In this document: piece after piece, positions 36,988 through 45,857 of the stretch | How positions within the stretch are numbered: the first letter of the stretch is position 1 | How the letters are laid out: the number at the start of each line of letters is the position of its first letter | NCBI RefSeq assembly: GCF_034627025.1 | Contig: NZ_CP141048.1 | Coordinates: 3,820,001-3,884,000, forward strand | Direction of reading: 5' to 3' | Source of the DNA: Microvirga lotononidis | GTDB lineage: Bacteria; Pseudomonadota; Alphaproteobacteria; Rhizobiales; Beijerinckiaceae | DNA length: 64,000 bases | Translations under genes and position numbers: made by a program | Notes under the pieces: generated by a model | What the model saw: only the letters and a program-made list of their open reading frames with translations | The model's database searches: none | Told to the model about the DNA's origin: nothing

Positions 36988-37276
36988 GGCGAACTCTACG
37001 CAACAACACGATCGCGCATGACATGCCTGTTGTTCGTCGGAGGCCGGAGGAAAGAGGCCAGAACGGTCGAAGCCTTCATGCGTGAAGCAATACTTTCACG
37101 AGGTCCAACGTAACGTCGGCTTGGTTAAATTAAGGATAATCGGACACGCTGCTTGCGGGAGAAACCGTAGCGAATGCCGAGACGGGGTGCGCTGGCTCAC
37201 AGATCGCCGCAGCGGCGCGGGCTATGGTCGGGAAAAGGGGGAGCTTTCTCGGTTTATGCAACAGGAGGACCTCGGG

Positions 37277-37894
37277 ATGGGGTTCTATGCACGCCATATC
37301 GGCCCACGCTTCGTCAGCTGCCTGTGCGCGATGGAAGGCATAGCGGCCGAGCGCGAGAAGGTCGTTCCGCACGCCGCCGGCACGGTGCTGGAGATCGGCA
37401 TCGGTCCGGGCCTGAACCTGCCGCTCTATGACCCGGCCCGCGTCACGCGGGTGATCGGCGTCGATCCGATCGCGGAGTTCCTGGATCTCGGCCGCGAGCG
37501 CCGCCGGCGCTCACCTGTCCCGCTGGACATCATCCAGGCTCCGGCGGAGGCTCTGCCGCTCGATGACGACGTTATCGACACGGCAGTGATCACCTATACC
37601 CTGTGCTCTGTGGCCGATCCGGCACAGGCTCTGCGCGAGGTGCGCCGCGTGCTGAAGCCGAAAGGGCGCGTGCTGTTCCTGGAGCATGGCCTGTCGAGCG
37701 ATGCCAACGTGGCGATGTGGCAGCATCGGCTCAACCCGATCTGGCGCAAGCTTGCCGTGGGGTGCAACCTGACCCGTCCTGTCCAGAAGCTGCTCGACGA
37801 GGCCGGATTCACCATCCAGCGCATCGAATCCTATTACCTCGACGGAGCACCGCGGCCGGTCGGCTTCCTGTGCCAGGGCGTGGCGCAGGCATAG
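37277..37894 (+). CDS. class I SAM-dependent methyltransferase
   Basis: A 205-residue methyltransferase. The ATG at 37277 is chosen because AGGAGGAC lies eight bases upstream; longer frames add a non-conserved extension. Motif I is TVLEIGIGPGLNLPLY near 40, an acidic SAM-ribose residue is in VIGVDPIAEF, motif II is VITYTLCSVADP and motif III is LKPKGRVLFLEHG. It resembles the UbiE/phosphatidylethanolamine-type Methyltransf_11 group; the substrate is not determined. Confidence 0.87.
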   Translation: MGFYARHIGPRFVSCLCAMEGIAAEREKVVPHAAGTVLEIGIGPGLNLPLYDPARVTRVIGVDPIAEFLDLGRERRRRSPVPLDIIQAPAEALPLDDDVIDTAVITYTLCSVADPAQALREVRRVLKPKGRVLFLEHGLSSDANVAMWQHRLNPIWRKLAVGCNLTRPVQKLLDEAGFTIQRIESYYLDGAPRPVGFLCQGVAQA

Positions 37895-37925
37895 GCGTTG
37901 CGGCAGCGTGTCTCTGCCGCCCGGC

Positions 37926-38078
37926 TTACTGGGCGGCCTGACGGGCGACGGCGCGGATGTCGCGGCGGCCTATGCCGAGATCGGCCAGCTCACGGTCATT
38001 GAGCGCTTCGAGTTCGCGGAAGGTCTGGCGGTAGCGGCGCCAGGAGGCGAGGCGGGCGAGAATCATGGACGTGATCAT
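37926..38078 (-). CDS. DUF1127 small protein
   Basis: A 50-residue protein starting at 38078 after AAGGAGACATTTTC. The DUF1127 signature is present: FRELEALNDRELADLGIGRRDI at residues 21-42. Such small Arg-rich proteins of alphaproteobacteria act in RNA turnover and phosphate or stress adaptation through their C-terminal domain. A shorter relative lies 140 bases upstream on the same strand. Confidence 0.9.
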   Translation of the reverse strand: MITSMILARLASWRRYRQTFRELEALNDRELADLGIGRRDIRAVARQAAQ

Positions 38079-38144
38079 GAAAATGTCTCCTTGAAATGGG
38101 GGAATTCCGGAGCATTGGACGTGCAATCGAACGCTCGCCCGATG

Positions 38145-38213
38145 CTCTCACTTTTTGGTTGGACGCATCTTTCCACGCAAAACCGGTTCCCACTGTTGCG
38201 TCCGATGCTTTAG
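38145..38213. repeat. dispersed repeat, pair with 45631-45690
   Basis: TTGGACGCATCTTTCCACGC-AAAACCGGTTCCCACTGTTGCG occurs here and in inverted form at 45631-45690 with few differences. The AAAACCGGTTCC core is partly palindromic. This element is a known type of short intergenic repeat in Rhizobiales. Confidence 0.75.
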
Positions 38214-38220
38214 ACGCGGA

Positions 38221-38322
38221 TTACCAATTGAGGTTCGGGTAGCGGCGGGCTGCCTCGCGCTGCATCCGGCGGGTGTCGGACACGATGCTGCGGACGAGGC
38301 GGAGGATGCTGACGATGATCAT
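38221..38322 (-). CDS. very small protein resembling the N-terminal half of DUF1127
   Basis: A 33-residue peptide (MIIVSILRLVRSIVSDTRRM then QREAARRYPNLNW) with CAGGAGACCGCC directly before the ATG. The N-terminus resembles that of the DUF1127 gene downstream (MITSMILARLASWRRYR), but the conserved LADLGI part is missing and replaced by a RRYPNL ending. The similar translation start and size suggest a related short protein. Confidence 0.65.
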   Translation of the reverse strand: MIIVSILRLVRSIVSDTRRMQREAARRYPNLNW

Positions 38323-38633
38323 GGCGGTCTCCTGAACGGGTGGTCCGGCTCGGCCGGTCTTATACTTTCGTCTAGCAATATGAGCGTTCTTGTGCGGTGC
38401 AAAAAGACCGTTTGAGCGAATGCGTCTCATGCCTAAAACGCATGCCATAAAGGTAAATGTTCTCTTGTTATGCACAAAGCGCCTAATTCGGCAGCAAAAT
38501 GCCGGGCGATTGAGCATCTGACGCTCGTCACGAAGCACTCGGGCGCGGTCCCGCGAACCTTATCGGCAGGCGAGCGGTTGATCCGGCGTGGCGGGGCCAT
38601 CCCGTCCGCATCCGGAACGGAGCGAGGCCCAGG
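38323..38633. other. Intergenic region, AT-richer than average
   Basis: About 310 bases with no gene. The 38365-38500 part is notably AT-rich for this genome (for example CATAAAGGTAAATG, TTCTCTTGTTATGCAC) and likely holds the divergent promoters of the 33-aa gene and the methyltransferase gene. I see no repeat or RNA gene. Confidence 0.5.
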
Positions 38634-39290
38634 ATGACGAAGGTCCGTGAAGCACTGGTGAGCAGGATGTGGCGCGGCCGGGATCCGCTCCAGGCCTATC
38701 CCGAGCGCCTGTACCGGCAGGACCGGCAGGGCTGGGGCTCGACCCATCCCTACCTGACCGAGGCGGTCGAGGCGCTTGGACCGTCGGTCGTGGTCGAGGT
38801 GGGCGTCTGGAAGGGCGGCTCCGTGATTTCCCTCGCCTCCAGGATGAAAGAGATGAACCATGACGGCGTCGTGATCGCCGTCGATACGTGGCTCGGCGCC
38901 TGGGACCACTGGACCAACGACGAGTGGTTCGCTCACCTCAACTTCATCAACGGCTTTCCCGCGCTCTATCACACCTTCGCGGCCAACATCGTCGGGGAGG
39001 GGCTCGCCGATTACGTGCTGCCGCTGCCGCTCGACTCCGTCAATGCGGCCAACGTCCTGCGCCACTACGACGTGCGGCCGGACGTCGTCCACATCGATGG
39101 CGGCCACGACGTTCACGCCGTCACGTCGGACCTGCGCGAATGGTGGCCGATGATCCGGCCGGGCGGCGTGCTCATCGGCGACGATTATCCGCACTGGCCC
39201 GGCGTGAAGCAGGCCTTCGACGAGTTCTTCGCCGCCGAGGGCAAGACCCCGATCGAGTTCGACCCGCCGAAGTGCCGGGTCTTCAAGTGA
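38634..39290 (+). CDS. class I methyltransferase of the Methyltransf_24/CmcI type
   Basis: A 218-residue SAM-dependent methyltransferase. Motif I is VVVEVGVWKGGSVISLAS near 50, followed by IAVDTWLGAWDHW (acidic SAM residue), and VVHIDGGHDVHAVTSDL near 150 and GGVLIGDDYPHWPGVKQAF near 180 hold the metal-like HIDG and DDY motifs typical of the macrocin-O- and cephalosporin-type family. These methylate sugars or antibiotics; the target here is unknown. It is monocistronic. Confidence 0.85.
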   Translation: MTKVREALVSRMWRGRDPLQAYPERLYRQDRQGWGSTHPYLTEAVEALGPSVVVEVGVWKGGSVISLASRMKEMNHDGVVIAVDTWLGAWDHWTNDEWFAHLNFINGFPALYHTFAANIVGEGLADYVLPLPLDSVNAANVLRHYDVRPDVVHIDGGHDVHAVTSDLREWWPMIRPGGVLIGDDYPHWPGVKQAFDEFFAAEGKTPIEFDPPKCRVFK

Positions 39291-39300
39291 CCGGTTGAGC

Positions 39301-39780
39301 CTATTGCGATTTGCGCGGGTCGTCCGCGGGATTCACGTAGGCGATGGACCACGGCCCGCGCGAGCTCAGCTGAACGACGGTTTCCTGATCGTTCTGCACA
39401 AAATGCTGCGTGCCCGGCGGCATGGCGATGACACCGCCGGCCTCAATCGCCTTCGTCTTCGCCGGGTCGAACGTGGTGCCCATGCCGAAACCGACTTCGC
39501 CGCTCAAGACGGTGACGATCTCATCGTTCGGATGGGTGTGCGGTGGAATCCTGTAATTGGCCGGGAATTTCAGCCTCATCACGAACACGCCGTCCTTTGT
39601 CGGATCACCGTAAAGAAGCGCCATCTGCGCTCCCTTGGGAAGCGAAGGAGGCGCAGCCGTCCAGTTGATGTCGGACGGGTTGACCATGACGTGCTGGGGC
39701 TGCTGCTGCGCAAGAGCTGGAGCCAGCATGAGCAGAACGGCCGAAGCGCAAATTGTGACCTGAGGGATGAATGACTGCAT
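39301..39780 (-). CDS. exported cupin-domain protein
   Basis: A 159-residue protein. Starting at 39780, residues 1-25 (QSFIPQVTICASAVLLMLAPALA) form a signal peptide. The cupin motif 1 is PPHTHPNDEIVTVLSGEVGFGMG near 90-110 (His, His, Glu ligands), and motif 2 is GVIAMPPGTQHFVQ near 130 (His ligand), so a metal site is complete. The ligand or reaction is unknown; related ChrR-like cupins sense or bind small oxidised compounds. It is convergent with the methyltransferase gene by 10 bases. Confidence 0.87.
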   Translation of the reverse strand: MQSFIPQVTICASAVLLMLAPALAQQQPQHVMVNPSDINWTAAPPSLPKGAQMALLYGDPTKDGVFVMRLKFPANYRIPPHTHPNDEIVTVLSGEVGFGMGTTFDPAKTKAIEAGGVIAMPPGTQHFVQNDQETVVQLSSRGPWSIAYVNPADDPRKSQ

Positions 39781-39904
39781 CGCGACCTCCCGAAAAGGGT
39801 GATGTGGCGGACGCAAACGTGAGCGGACAGGAAAGACATCTGCTCGCCTGATAGAGGCTCTGCCTGTCACAATAGGTTGTCAAGGGAATGCGTGAGACGA
39901 GCAG

Positions 39905-40915
39905 CTAAACCTCGACCAGCGCCTTGATAACGCCCGCCTCGGGCGCCGACCATCGGGGAATGAGATCCGGCGCGTCGTCGATGCTGCCATGATGGCTGGC
40001 GAGCGCGGCCGTCGGCACTCCGCCGCCGCGCATGACGTCGAGGACGGTCTCGAAATCCTGCCGCGTGGCGTTGCGGCTGCCGAGAAGCGAGGTCTCGCGC
40101 TTGTGGAACTCCGGATCGTTGAAGGTGATGTCCGCGCGCACGATGGACAGGAGAACGTAGGTGCCGCCGTGGCCGACATAGGAAAAGCCCTTCATCATGG
40201 CCTTGGGGCTGCCGGTCGCGTCGATCACGACGTCGAAGAAGTCGCCGTCCGTGGCCGCGTTGAGACGGTCGTCGATGTCGGGCGAGACCTCGAAGACATG
40301 ATCGACGCCGATCTTGTCGCGGCAGAAGGCGAGGCGGCCGGCATTCATGTCGAGGACGGACACGTGGGCGCCGCGCACCTTGGCGAAGATCGCCGCCGCG
40401 ATCCCGATCGGCCCGGCTCCCACCACGGCGACGCGGCTCGACGCGTTCGCGCCGGAGCGCCGCACGCCGTGGGCGCCGATGGCCAGGAATTCCACCATCG
40501 CGGCCTCGTCCAGGCTCAGGCCGGATGCCGACACCACATTGCGCTCCGGCACGGCGATGTATTCGCAGGCTCCGCCGTCGCGGTGCACGCCGAGGACCTG
40601 CAGGTGCCGGCAGCAATTGGTCTTCCCCTGCCGGCAGGCGCGGCAGGTGCCGCACCAGAGATAGGGCTCGATGCAGACGATGTCGCCGCTCTTGAGCGCG
40701 CTCCCGCTCGGCGCCTCGACGACCTCGCCCGCGAGCTCGTGACCGATCACCCGAGGGTATTCGAGATAGGGCTGGTTGCCGTGGAAGATGTGATAATCGG
40801 TGCCGCAGATCCCGATGCGACGGATGCGCACCAGCACCTCGCCCGGACCGGCGCGCGGAACGTCGCGCTGGATCACGCTCAAGCGGCCGGGCTCGTCACA
40901 TCGCAGGGCTTTCAT
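39905..40915 (-). CDS. zinc-dependent alcohol/polyol dehydrogenase
   Basis: A 336-residue medium-chain dehydrogenase. Zinc ligands: catalytic Cys in GICGTDYH near 37, GHELAGEV near 58, and the structural four-Cys set CGTCRACRQGKTNCC near 88-102. The Rossmann motif VAVVGAGPIGIAAAIF is near 160. It resembles sugar-acid or threonine/sorbitol dehydrogenases such as L-galactonate or altronate oxidoreductases. The start at 40915 matches the family N-terminus (MKALRCDEPGRLSV). An NAD-epimerase of uronate-dehydrogenase type lies 1.2 kb away, so hexuronate metabolism is conceivable. Confidence 0.88.
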   Translation of the reverse strand: MKALRCDEPGRLSVIQRDVPRAGPGEVLVRIRRIGICGTDYHIFHGNQPYLEYPRVIGHELAGEVVEAPSGSALKSGDIVCIEPYLWCGTCRACRQGKTNCCRHLQVLGVHRDGGACEYIAVPERNVVSASGLSLDEAAMVEFLAIGAHGVRRSGANASSRVAVVGAGPIGIAAAIFAKVRGAHVSVLDMNAGRLAFCRDKIGVDHVFEVSPDIDDRLNAATDGDFFDVVIDATGSPKAMMKGFSYVGHGGTYVLLSIVRADITFNDPEFHKRETSLLGSRNATRQDFETVLDVMRGGGVPTAALASHHGSIDDAPDLIPRWSAPEAGVIKALVEV

Positions 40916-41052
40916 CGGCGTCTCTCCCAACGGATTCTGGTTCGTCACGGGAAGCTTAGGGTGGGAAGGCGAAAGCGCAAAGCCGATGTTTACCTCCGGT
41001 GCGCTATAGGCCGTGATGACGATTCACACGGGACGAGCGCGCGGCTGATCGA

Positions 41053-41829
41053 ATGTCCACCTGGCGAGACGAGAAGAACCAGAAGGCCCGGGCCCGGCTC
41101 GAGAAGCGTCTCTCCGCCCTGTTCCCGGGCTGCGTCCTGTCCCATGCGCTTCGGCAGCCCTTGATCCCGCCGACCCAGCGACGCGCGGTGGAATCCTACT
41201 GGCGGCACCGGCCGCTCCTGGCCGACCGTCTGGCGCGGGCGCTCGCGGCGCGGAGCGGCCAGCCGGCGGGATGGGAGTGGCGGCTCGGCACCGGCAAGGA
41301 CAGCGGGCTTCCCATGTCCTTCCGCGTCCCGCCCGCTCCCTACCGCGAGGCGGCCTTCGCCCGTGGGCCGGGACATTGCTGCGTCTGCGGCCAGCCCGTC
41401 TACCGGCTGGGCTGGCATTGCGACCTCTGGGACGACGGCAAGCCGAACAGGAACGCCACGTGGCATGCGGCCTGCGTGGTGGCGTGGCAGCTCTGGACCG
41501 TGCCGCCCGATCACCTGCGGATGCTGAAGCTGCGCCAGCAGCGGCGATGCGCAACGAGCGGGCGCCGCCTGCTCAAGACGGCCGAGGTGGACCACCGCGT
41601 TCCGCTCTTCGCCGTCTGGGCGGAGCACCGCGCGCGGCCCTGGCCGGAGCTCCTCGCCTTCTGGGGCGCTCCCAACCTTCAGGTGATCAACAGGACGGCT
41701 CATCTGGAGAAATGCGCCGGGGAGGCCGCCGCGCGGGCCAGGCGGCGGGCCATCGACCCCGACACGCCTCCGGAAGAAGAATTCGCCGTGCCCCTTGCGG
41801 ACCGGAATCCGATCCCCATATCAGGCTGA
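41053..41829 (+). CDS. HNH-nuclease-like protein, uncharacterised
   Basis: A 258-residue protein. Zinc-ribbon cysteines CCVCGQPVYR near 112 precede an HNH-like core: RRCATSGRRLLKTAEVDHRVPLF near 170-192 (the DH pair) and NLQVINRTAHLEKC near 212-225 (Asn, His and terminal Cys). This arrangement matches HNH nucleases stabilised by structural zinc. The N-terminal 100 residues (WRDEKNQKARARLEKRL at the start) are basic and not recognised. There is no restriction or phage context, so the role is open. Confidence 0.75.
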   Translation: MSTWRDEKNQKARARLEKRLSALFPGCVLSHALRQPLIPPTQRRAVESYWRHRPLLADRLARALAARSGQPAGWEWRLGTGKDSGLPMSFRVPPAPYREAAFARGPGHCCVCGQPVYRLGWHCDLWDDGKPNRNATWHAACVVAWQLWTVPPDHLRMLKLRQQRRCATSGRRLLKTAEVDHRVPLFAVWAEHRARPWPELLAFWGAPNLQVINRTAHLEKCAGEAAARARRRAIDPDTPPEEEFAVPLADRNPIPISG

Positions 41830-42131
41830 CCCAGCGGACATTGTTGTGGACTTCGACAGCGGCGGGCGTCACCGCCAGCGTCGATGAGACCGTGCCAGGA
41901 CGGATGTACTCCGGCATGGTCTGTTCCTGCGCTTGCCTGACGATGCAGGTGCCCGTCTGGACCCCATTGGCCCAGGCCCGTAGTGCGCGAGGCAGAGATG
42001 CGAAGGCATCCTGTCCGTTCGCCCCGGAGCCTGGGCCTTTCCATGTCCGGGCCCGGTTGACCTTGGGTGACAGCCGGCGCCGGCGGCGCAATACTGCCTC
42101 ACGATCATCATCGTGGAGCATCAGTCCGATC
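41830..42131. other. Intergenic region
   Basis: About 300 bases between the HNH-like gene and the broken epimerase gene. Frames on both strands are short and overlapping without family resemblance. CCAGGTTCA-like hairpins are absent; the promoter of the epimerase is presumably here but not identifiable. Confidence 0.45.
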
Positions 42132-43027
42132 ATGTCTTCCCTGAACCCGATCCGATCCGTTCTCGTCACAGGCGCGGGAGGCAATCTCGGCCGGAAGCTG
42201 ATCGCCCACCTGCTGGCGCAGGATTGGTGCGAGCGCATCGTCGCGCTCGACCGCGCGGTGCCGCAGGGGGCTGGCGCGTCCGATCGCGTGGAATGGGTGG
42301 CAGGCAATCTCGCGGACCCGTCCGACGGGCAGTGGCACGCGGCCCTGGCCGGGGTCGATTCCGCCGTCCATTTCGCCGCCCAGAACCCCTATCCCGATGC
42401 GCCCTGGAGCGATGCCTGCGCGTCCTTCGACATGACGCTCGCCCTTCTGGCGGCAGCCGCCCGGGCAGGTCTTCAGCGGATCGTGTGTTCGCTTCCTCCA
42501 ACCACGTGATGGGCCAATACAAGGACACGCCCCTCGCCGATAGCCTGACGCCCGGCGCCTTGACCACATCCCTGCCGCCCGGGCCGGGGACGCGCTGGTT
42601 CAACGGCCGGGAGACGGTCCAGGGCTTCGCCTATGCGGCGTCGAAGCTGATGGGCGAGCGCGCCTGCCTGGCCGAGGCCCACCGCTCGAACGGCGTGCTG
42701 ACGGCCGTCTGCGTCCGGATCGGCTGGTGCCAGCCGGGCGAGAACAGGCCGGAGACCATCAACACGTCGGGCCTGCCCGGTGAGGAGACGAGCGCCGGTC
42801 CGGATACGGAGCGCGATCTCGCGTGGTTCCGCAACATGTGGCTCTCGAACCGGGACTTCGCGGCCGTGATCGAACGGGCGCTTCTCGCAGATGCGAGAGC
42901 TTGGCCGCAGCCCGGCATCGTCGTCAACGGCATGTCGAAGAACCGGGGCATGGCGTGGGACATCGAGAGCACGCGCCGTCTCATCGGCTACGATCCGCAG
43001 GACGACATCTGGGATCATGTCGGCTGA
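42132..43027 (+). pseudogene. NAD-dependent epimerase/uronate dehydrogenase-like gene, frameshifted
   Basis: Two frames together encode one SDR-extended protein of about 297 residues. The first (42132-42509) has the cofactor motif VLVTGAGGNLGRKLIAHL and AVHFAAQNPYPDAPW; it runs out of frame after LQRIV. The second continues as FASSNHVMGQYKDTPLA with the catalytic YAASKLMGE and ends at 43027. The break is at GTGTGT (42483-42488): removing one GT unit restores an unbroken reading frame. This is a slippage mutation, a phase-variable site, or a sequencing error. The restored protein resembles uronate dehydrogenases that oxidise galacturonate or glucuronate. Confidence 0.85.
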
Positions 43028-43050
43028 GGTCGCGAGCAGGGCTCCTCTGT

Positions 43051-43147
43051 CATCCCCGGCGCACGAAGGGCGGGAAGGGGATCCATAGCGTTGCGCCTGA
43101 TCGTGGATTCCCTTCCCCTCCGCTGACGCTCCGGCCGGGAATGACAC
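43051..43147. repeat. dispersed palindromic intergenic repeat
   Basis: GTCATCCCCGGCGCACGAAG at the left and GACGCTCCGGCCGGGAATGAC at the right are imperfect inverted ends, with AAGGGGATCC and GATTCCCTTCCCC complementary inside. A related piece lies at about 35785. It is of the REP-like type. Confidence 0.7.
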
Positions 43148-43262
43148 CGAGGGCGCTTCATGCGATCCTTTCCATCGCGTGAACGTCCCCAACCTTTGGG
43201 AGCATGCCAGCCCTACGCACGCGGCATTTGTGGCGCCCGTCGAGGCCGAGCTATCCAGTATC

Positions 43263-44159
43263 ATGGCCCTGCGTGATTTCTCCCTGATGATTCTGGTCTG
43301 TCTCCTGTGGGCAGCCCACACGGTGGTGAGCAAGATCGTCGTTTCCGACATGGCGATCCCTCCCTTGTTCTACGCGGCCATTCGCTATGGCATCGTCGCC
43401 ATGCTGGCGCTGCCCTGGCTCCTGCCCATGCCCAAGCCGACTTGGCGCATCCTCCTGGTGGGCTTTCTCATGGGGGGAGGCGGCTTTGCCCTCTTCTTCC
43501 TGGGGATCCGGACGGCAAGCCCGTCGAGCGCCGCCATCGTCGGGCAGCTCGGCCTGCCGATCACGACCCTCCTGTCGGTCGCCATTCTCGGAGAGAGGGT
43601 CTACTGGAGACGGGGCCTGGGCATCGCACTCACATTCATCGGCGGCGTCCTCGTCATGTGGGATCCCGCCGGGGGCTTTCCGATTTCCGTCGGGCTTGCC
43701 CTCATTCTGGGCTCTGCAGCGGCGGGCTCGCTGGCGGCCGTGTTGATGAAGCAGATGGAGGGCGTGAAGCCGCTGCGGTTCCAGGCCTGGATCGGCCTCG
43801 CCTCCGTGCTGCCGCTGACCTTTCTCTCCGCCGGTCTCGAAGCCGATCAGCTCCCCAGGGCCATGGAGGCTGGCTGGGCCTTCCTGGCGGCGCTGCTGTT
43901 CTCCGCCCTGATCGTGTCACTGGTGGCCCACACCATCTATTACGGGCTCATCGGCAAATATCCCGCCAACCTGATCGCCCCGCTGACGATCATGAACCCG
44001 CTCATGACCGTGGCGCTCGGGCTGCTCGTCACGGGGGATCATTTCGACCTGCGGATGGCGGCCGGGACCGGGGTCGCGCTTTGCGGCGTCCTGATCATCA
44101 CCTTGAGACGCAACCACGTCATGCCGCTGGCGGCCCTGGTGTGGGACCGCCAGCGATAG
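43263..44159 (+). CDS. EamA/DMT-family transporter
   Basis: A 298-residue inner-membrane transporter with about ten hydrophobic helices in two homologous halves: first half FSLMILVCLLWAAHTVVSKI to GLGIALTFIGGVLVMW, second half ISVGLALILGSAAAGSLAAV to GTGVALCGVLIITL. This is the EamA duplication of drug/metabolite exporters. Start 43263 (MALRDFSLMIL) is preferred over the 28-residue longer frame, which has no coding character. The substrate is unknown. It is convergent with the ornithine-cyclodeaminase-family gene, 12 bases apart. Confidence 0.88.
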   Translation: MALRDFSLMILVCLLWAAHTVVSKIVVSDMAIPPLFYAAIRYGIVAMLALPWLLPMPKPTWRILLVGFLMGGGGFALFFLGIRTASPSSAAIVGQLGLPITTLLSVAILGERVYWRRGLGIALTFIGGVLVMWDPAGGFPISVGLALILGSAAAGSLAAVLMKQMEGVKPLRFQAWIGLASVLPLTFLSAGLEADQLPRAMEAGWAFLAALLFSALIVSLVAHTIYYGLIGKYPANLIAPLTIMNPLMTVALGLLVTGDHFDLRMAAGTGVALCGVLIITLRRNHVMPLAALVWDRQR

Positions 44160-44171
44160 CATGAGACCGGA

Positions 44172-45170
44172 TCAGTCCAGCGATGCCTCGACGCCCAGGC
44201 CCCGCGCCTTCGCCTCGCGCAGGCAGTGACTCGCGCAGGCGAGGTCCTGCGCGGCGACGCCGAGCGAACGGTAGAGCGTGATGTCGGCCGCGGATTCGCG
44301 GCCAGTGGCCTGCCTCGCCAGAACCTCGCCGATCTCGGCCAGCACGTGCTCGCGGCGGATGCGGCCGCTCTCGATGGCGCAGATGACTTCGCCGGCCTGC
44401 GCGAAGGTGGACGGGCGATAATCGACATAGAGCTTCGATCGGGCCACCGTCTCCTCGTCGATCTCGCGCTTCGACGGGATCGAGGCCCCGACCACGTTGA
44501 GATGGGCGCCCGTCGCCACCCATTCGCCCATCAGGACCGGCTCGGCCGAGGCCGTGACCGTGCAGACGAGGTCGGCTTCCTCGACGGCGGAGCGGACATC
44601 GTCGAAGACTTTCACTGCGAGGCCCGGATAGCGTTCCGCCGCATGGGTCGCGAAGGCTTCCGCCTTCTCGCGCCGGCGTCCGGCCAGCCGCAGCTCCCGG
44701 ATCTCCGGCCGGACGCAGAGCATGGCTTCGAGATGGTGCTCGGCCTGTTCGCCGACGCCGATCATGGCAAGCGTGGCGCAGTCGGGCCGGGCCAGCGCCC
44801 GGGTCGCCACCGCGCTGGCGGCCGCCGTGCGGATGGCGGTCAGAAGACCTGCATTCATCATGGCGATAGCCGAGCCGTGCTCGGGCTCGAAGAGGACGAC
44901 CGCGCCCTGGTGCGAGGAATATCCCGCGTCGGGATTGCCGGGGAACAGGCTCACCAGCTTCACGCCGAAACAGGCGTCGACGCGGCCGTTGCCCGGCATG
45001 AGCGCGCCCGGCATGACGCCCATCTTGTTGGGGCCGCCGACATCGATGGCGGAGCGAAGGGGCAGGTTGGCGGCGCCCTCGGAGACCGCGATCATCGCTT
45101 TCTCGACGATCTCGATGGCATCGCTCATCGGCAGCAGCGAACGGACTTCCTTGTCGGACAGGATGATCAT
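44172..45170 (-). CDS. ornithine cyclodeaminase/mu-crystallin family protein
   Basis: A 332-residue NAD(P)-binding protein. Family phrases: LSDKEVRSLLPMSDAIEIVE at the start, LVSLFPGNPDAGYSSHQGAVV near 70, GLLTAIRTAAASAVATRALA near 108 (substrate-binding Arg-Thr), the Rossmann motif LAMIGVGEQAEHHLEAM near 135 and GAHLNVVGASIPSKREID near 230. Members include ornithine cyclodeaminase, ketimine reductase and N-methyl-amino-acid enzymes; the exact reaction cannot be decided. The neighbour is an amino-acid-exporter-like DMT gene, compatible with amino-acid metabolism. Confidence 0.9.
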   Translation of the reverse strand: MIILSDKEVRSLLPMSDAIEIVEKAMIAVSEGAANLPLRSAIDVGGPNKMGVMPGALMPGNGRVDACFGVKLVSLFPGNPDAGYSSHQGAVVLFEPEHGSAIAMMNAGLLTAIRTAAASAVATRALARPDCATLAMIGVGEQAEHHLEAMLCVRPEIRELRLAGRRREKAEAFATHAAERYPGLAVKVFDDVRSAVEEADLVCTVTASAEPVLMGEWVATGAHLNVVGASIPSKREIDEETVARSKLYVDYRPSTFAQAGEVICAIESGRIRREHVLAEIGEVLARQATGRESAADITLYRSLGVAAQDLACASHCLREAKARGLGVEASLD

Positions 45171-45310
45171 GGCAGGCGGCTCCCCATAGCCTTGGCCCGC
45201 CCGAAAGCGATGGGCCGGGCTGCTCTACGAGCAGAGACGTATGCAAATTCGGTCGCACGATCCAAGGGGCGTGTCCACCCCTGTCCATGTGACAGACGAT
45301 CGGCGCGCTT

Positions 45311-45326
45311 TGTGACTTCCGTCTCA
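45311..45326 (+). promoter_or_regulatory. CRP-type site 1 (TGTGA-CTTCCG-TCTCA)
   Basis: 9 of 10 positions match TGTGA-N6-TCACA. The site ends 49 bases before the ATG of the 51-aa gene. A -10-like TACCAT is centred 32 bases from the palindrome centre, the class II CRP geometry. Confidence 0.65.
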
Positions 45327-45375
45327 GAGCGCGCTGCCGATCCGGGATACCATCGGAGCAGATCAGGAGGCCGAC

Positions 45376-45531
45376 ATGTGGGTCATCTCTCATATCGTTT
45401 TCGTCTATCTGCACTTCATCCCCGGTGGAAACGGCGGCTGGACGCAAGGAGACGATTATCCCCGGTTCTCGACCGACGAGCGCTGCGCCGTCGCCATTCC
45501 GATCGAAGGATATTGGCGCCGCGTCGGCTAG
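45376..45531 (+). CDS. small protein, 51 aa
   Basis: A 51-residue protein (MWVISHIVFVYLHFIPGGNG, then WTQGDDYPRFSTDERCAVA and a GYWRRVG ending). CAGGAGGCCGAC before the ATG is an excellent ribosome-binding site, and a CRP-type site with matching -10 stands 50 bases upstream, so expression is likely. The hydrophobic N-terminus could be a short membrane anchor. No family is recognised. Confidence 0.65.
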   Translation: MWVISHIVFVYLHFIPGGNGGWTQGDDYPRFSTDERCAVAIPIEGYWRRVG

Positions 45532-45630
45532 AGCTGTTTCCACGGGCGTGGAATCATCTCTCTTCCTTGCCGAGCCGCTTTTTGACGGCGAACCGGATCC
45601 ACTTCGCCGATAAAAGGCTCTCAGGAACCG

Positions 45631-45690
45631 AACGCAAAAGCGGGAACCGGCTTTGCGTGGAAGGATGCGTCAAACGAAAAAGTTGGGGCA
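45631..45690. repeat. dispersed repeat, inverted copy of 38145-38213
   Basis: ACGCAAAAGCGGGAACCGGC-TTTGCGTGGAAGGATGCGTC is the reverse complement form of the element at 38145-38213 with a handful of changes. Confidence 0.75.
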
Positions 45691-45857
45691 ACATGCGCGA
45701 AAGCGGATGAGGACTTCGGTGAAACGGTGCGTATGAATTCGATGAACCGGGCGTGAATCCGACTTCACGTCCGGTTCTTGGCGCAGGCTCGGCAAGGCAT
45801 CGGCGACAATGGCTGCAACGTCTCCTGTCCGGCTCGAAGAATATCCGTGGGAGTATC

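Noticed and set aside
35743..37113. Plus-strand frame of 456 codons opposite the DUF2778 gene
   Set aside because: Gly/Arg-rich shadow; the minus strand has the anchor, linker and RGDSNGCVSF motif.
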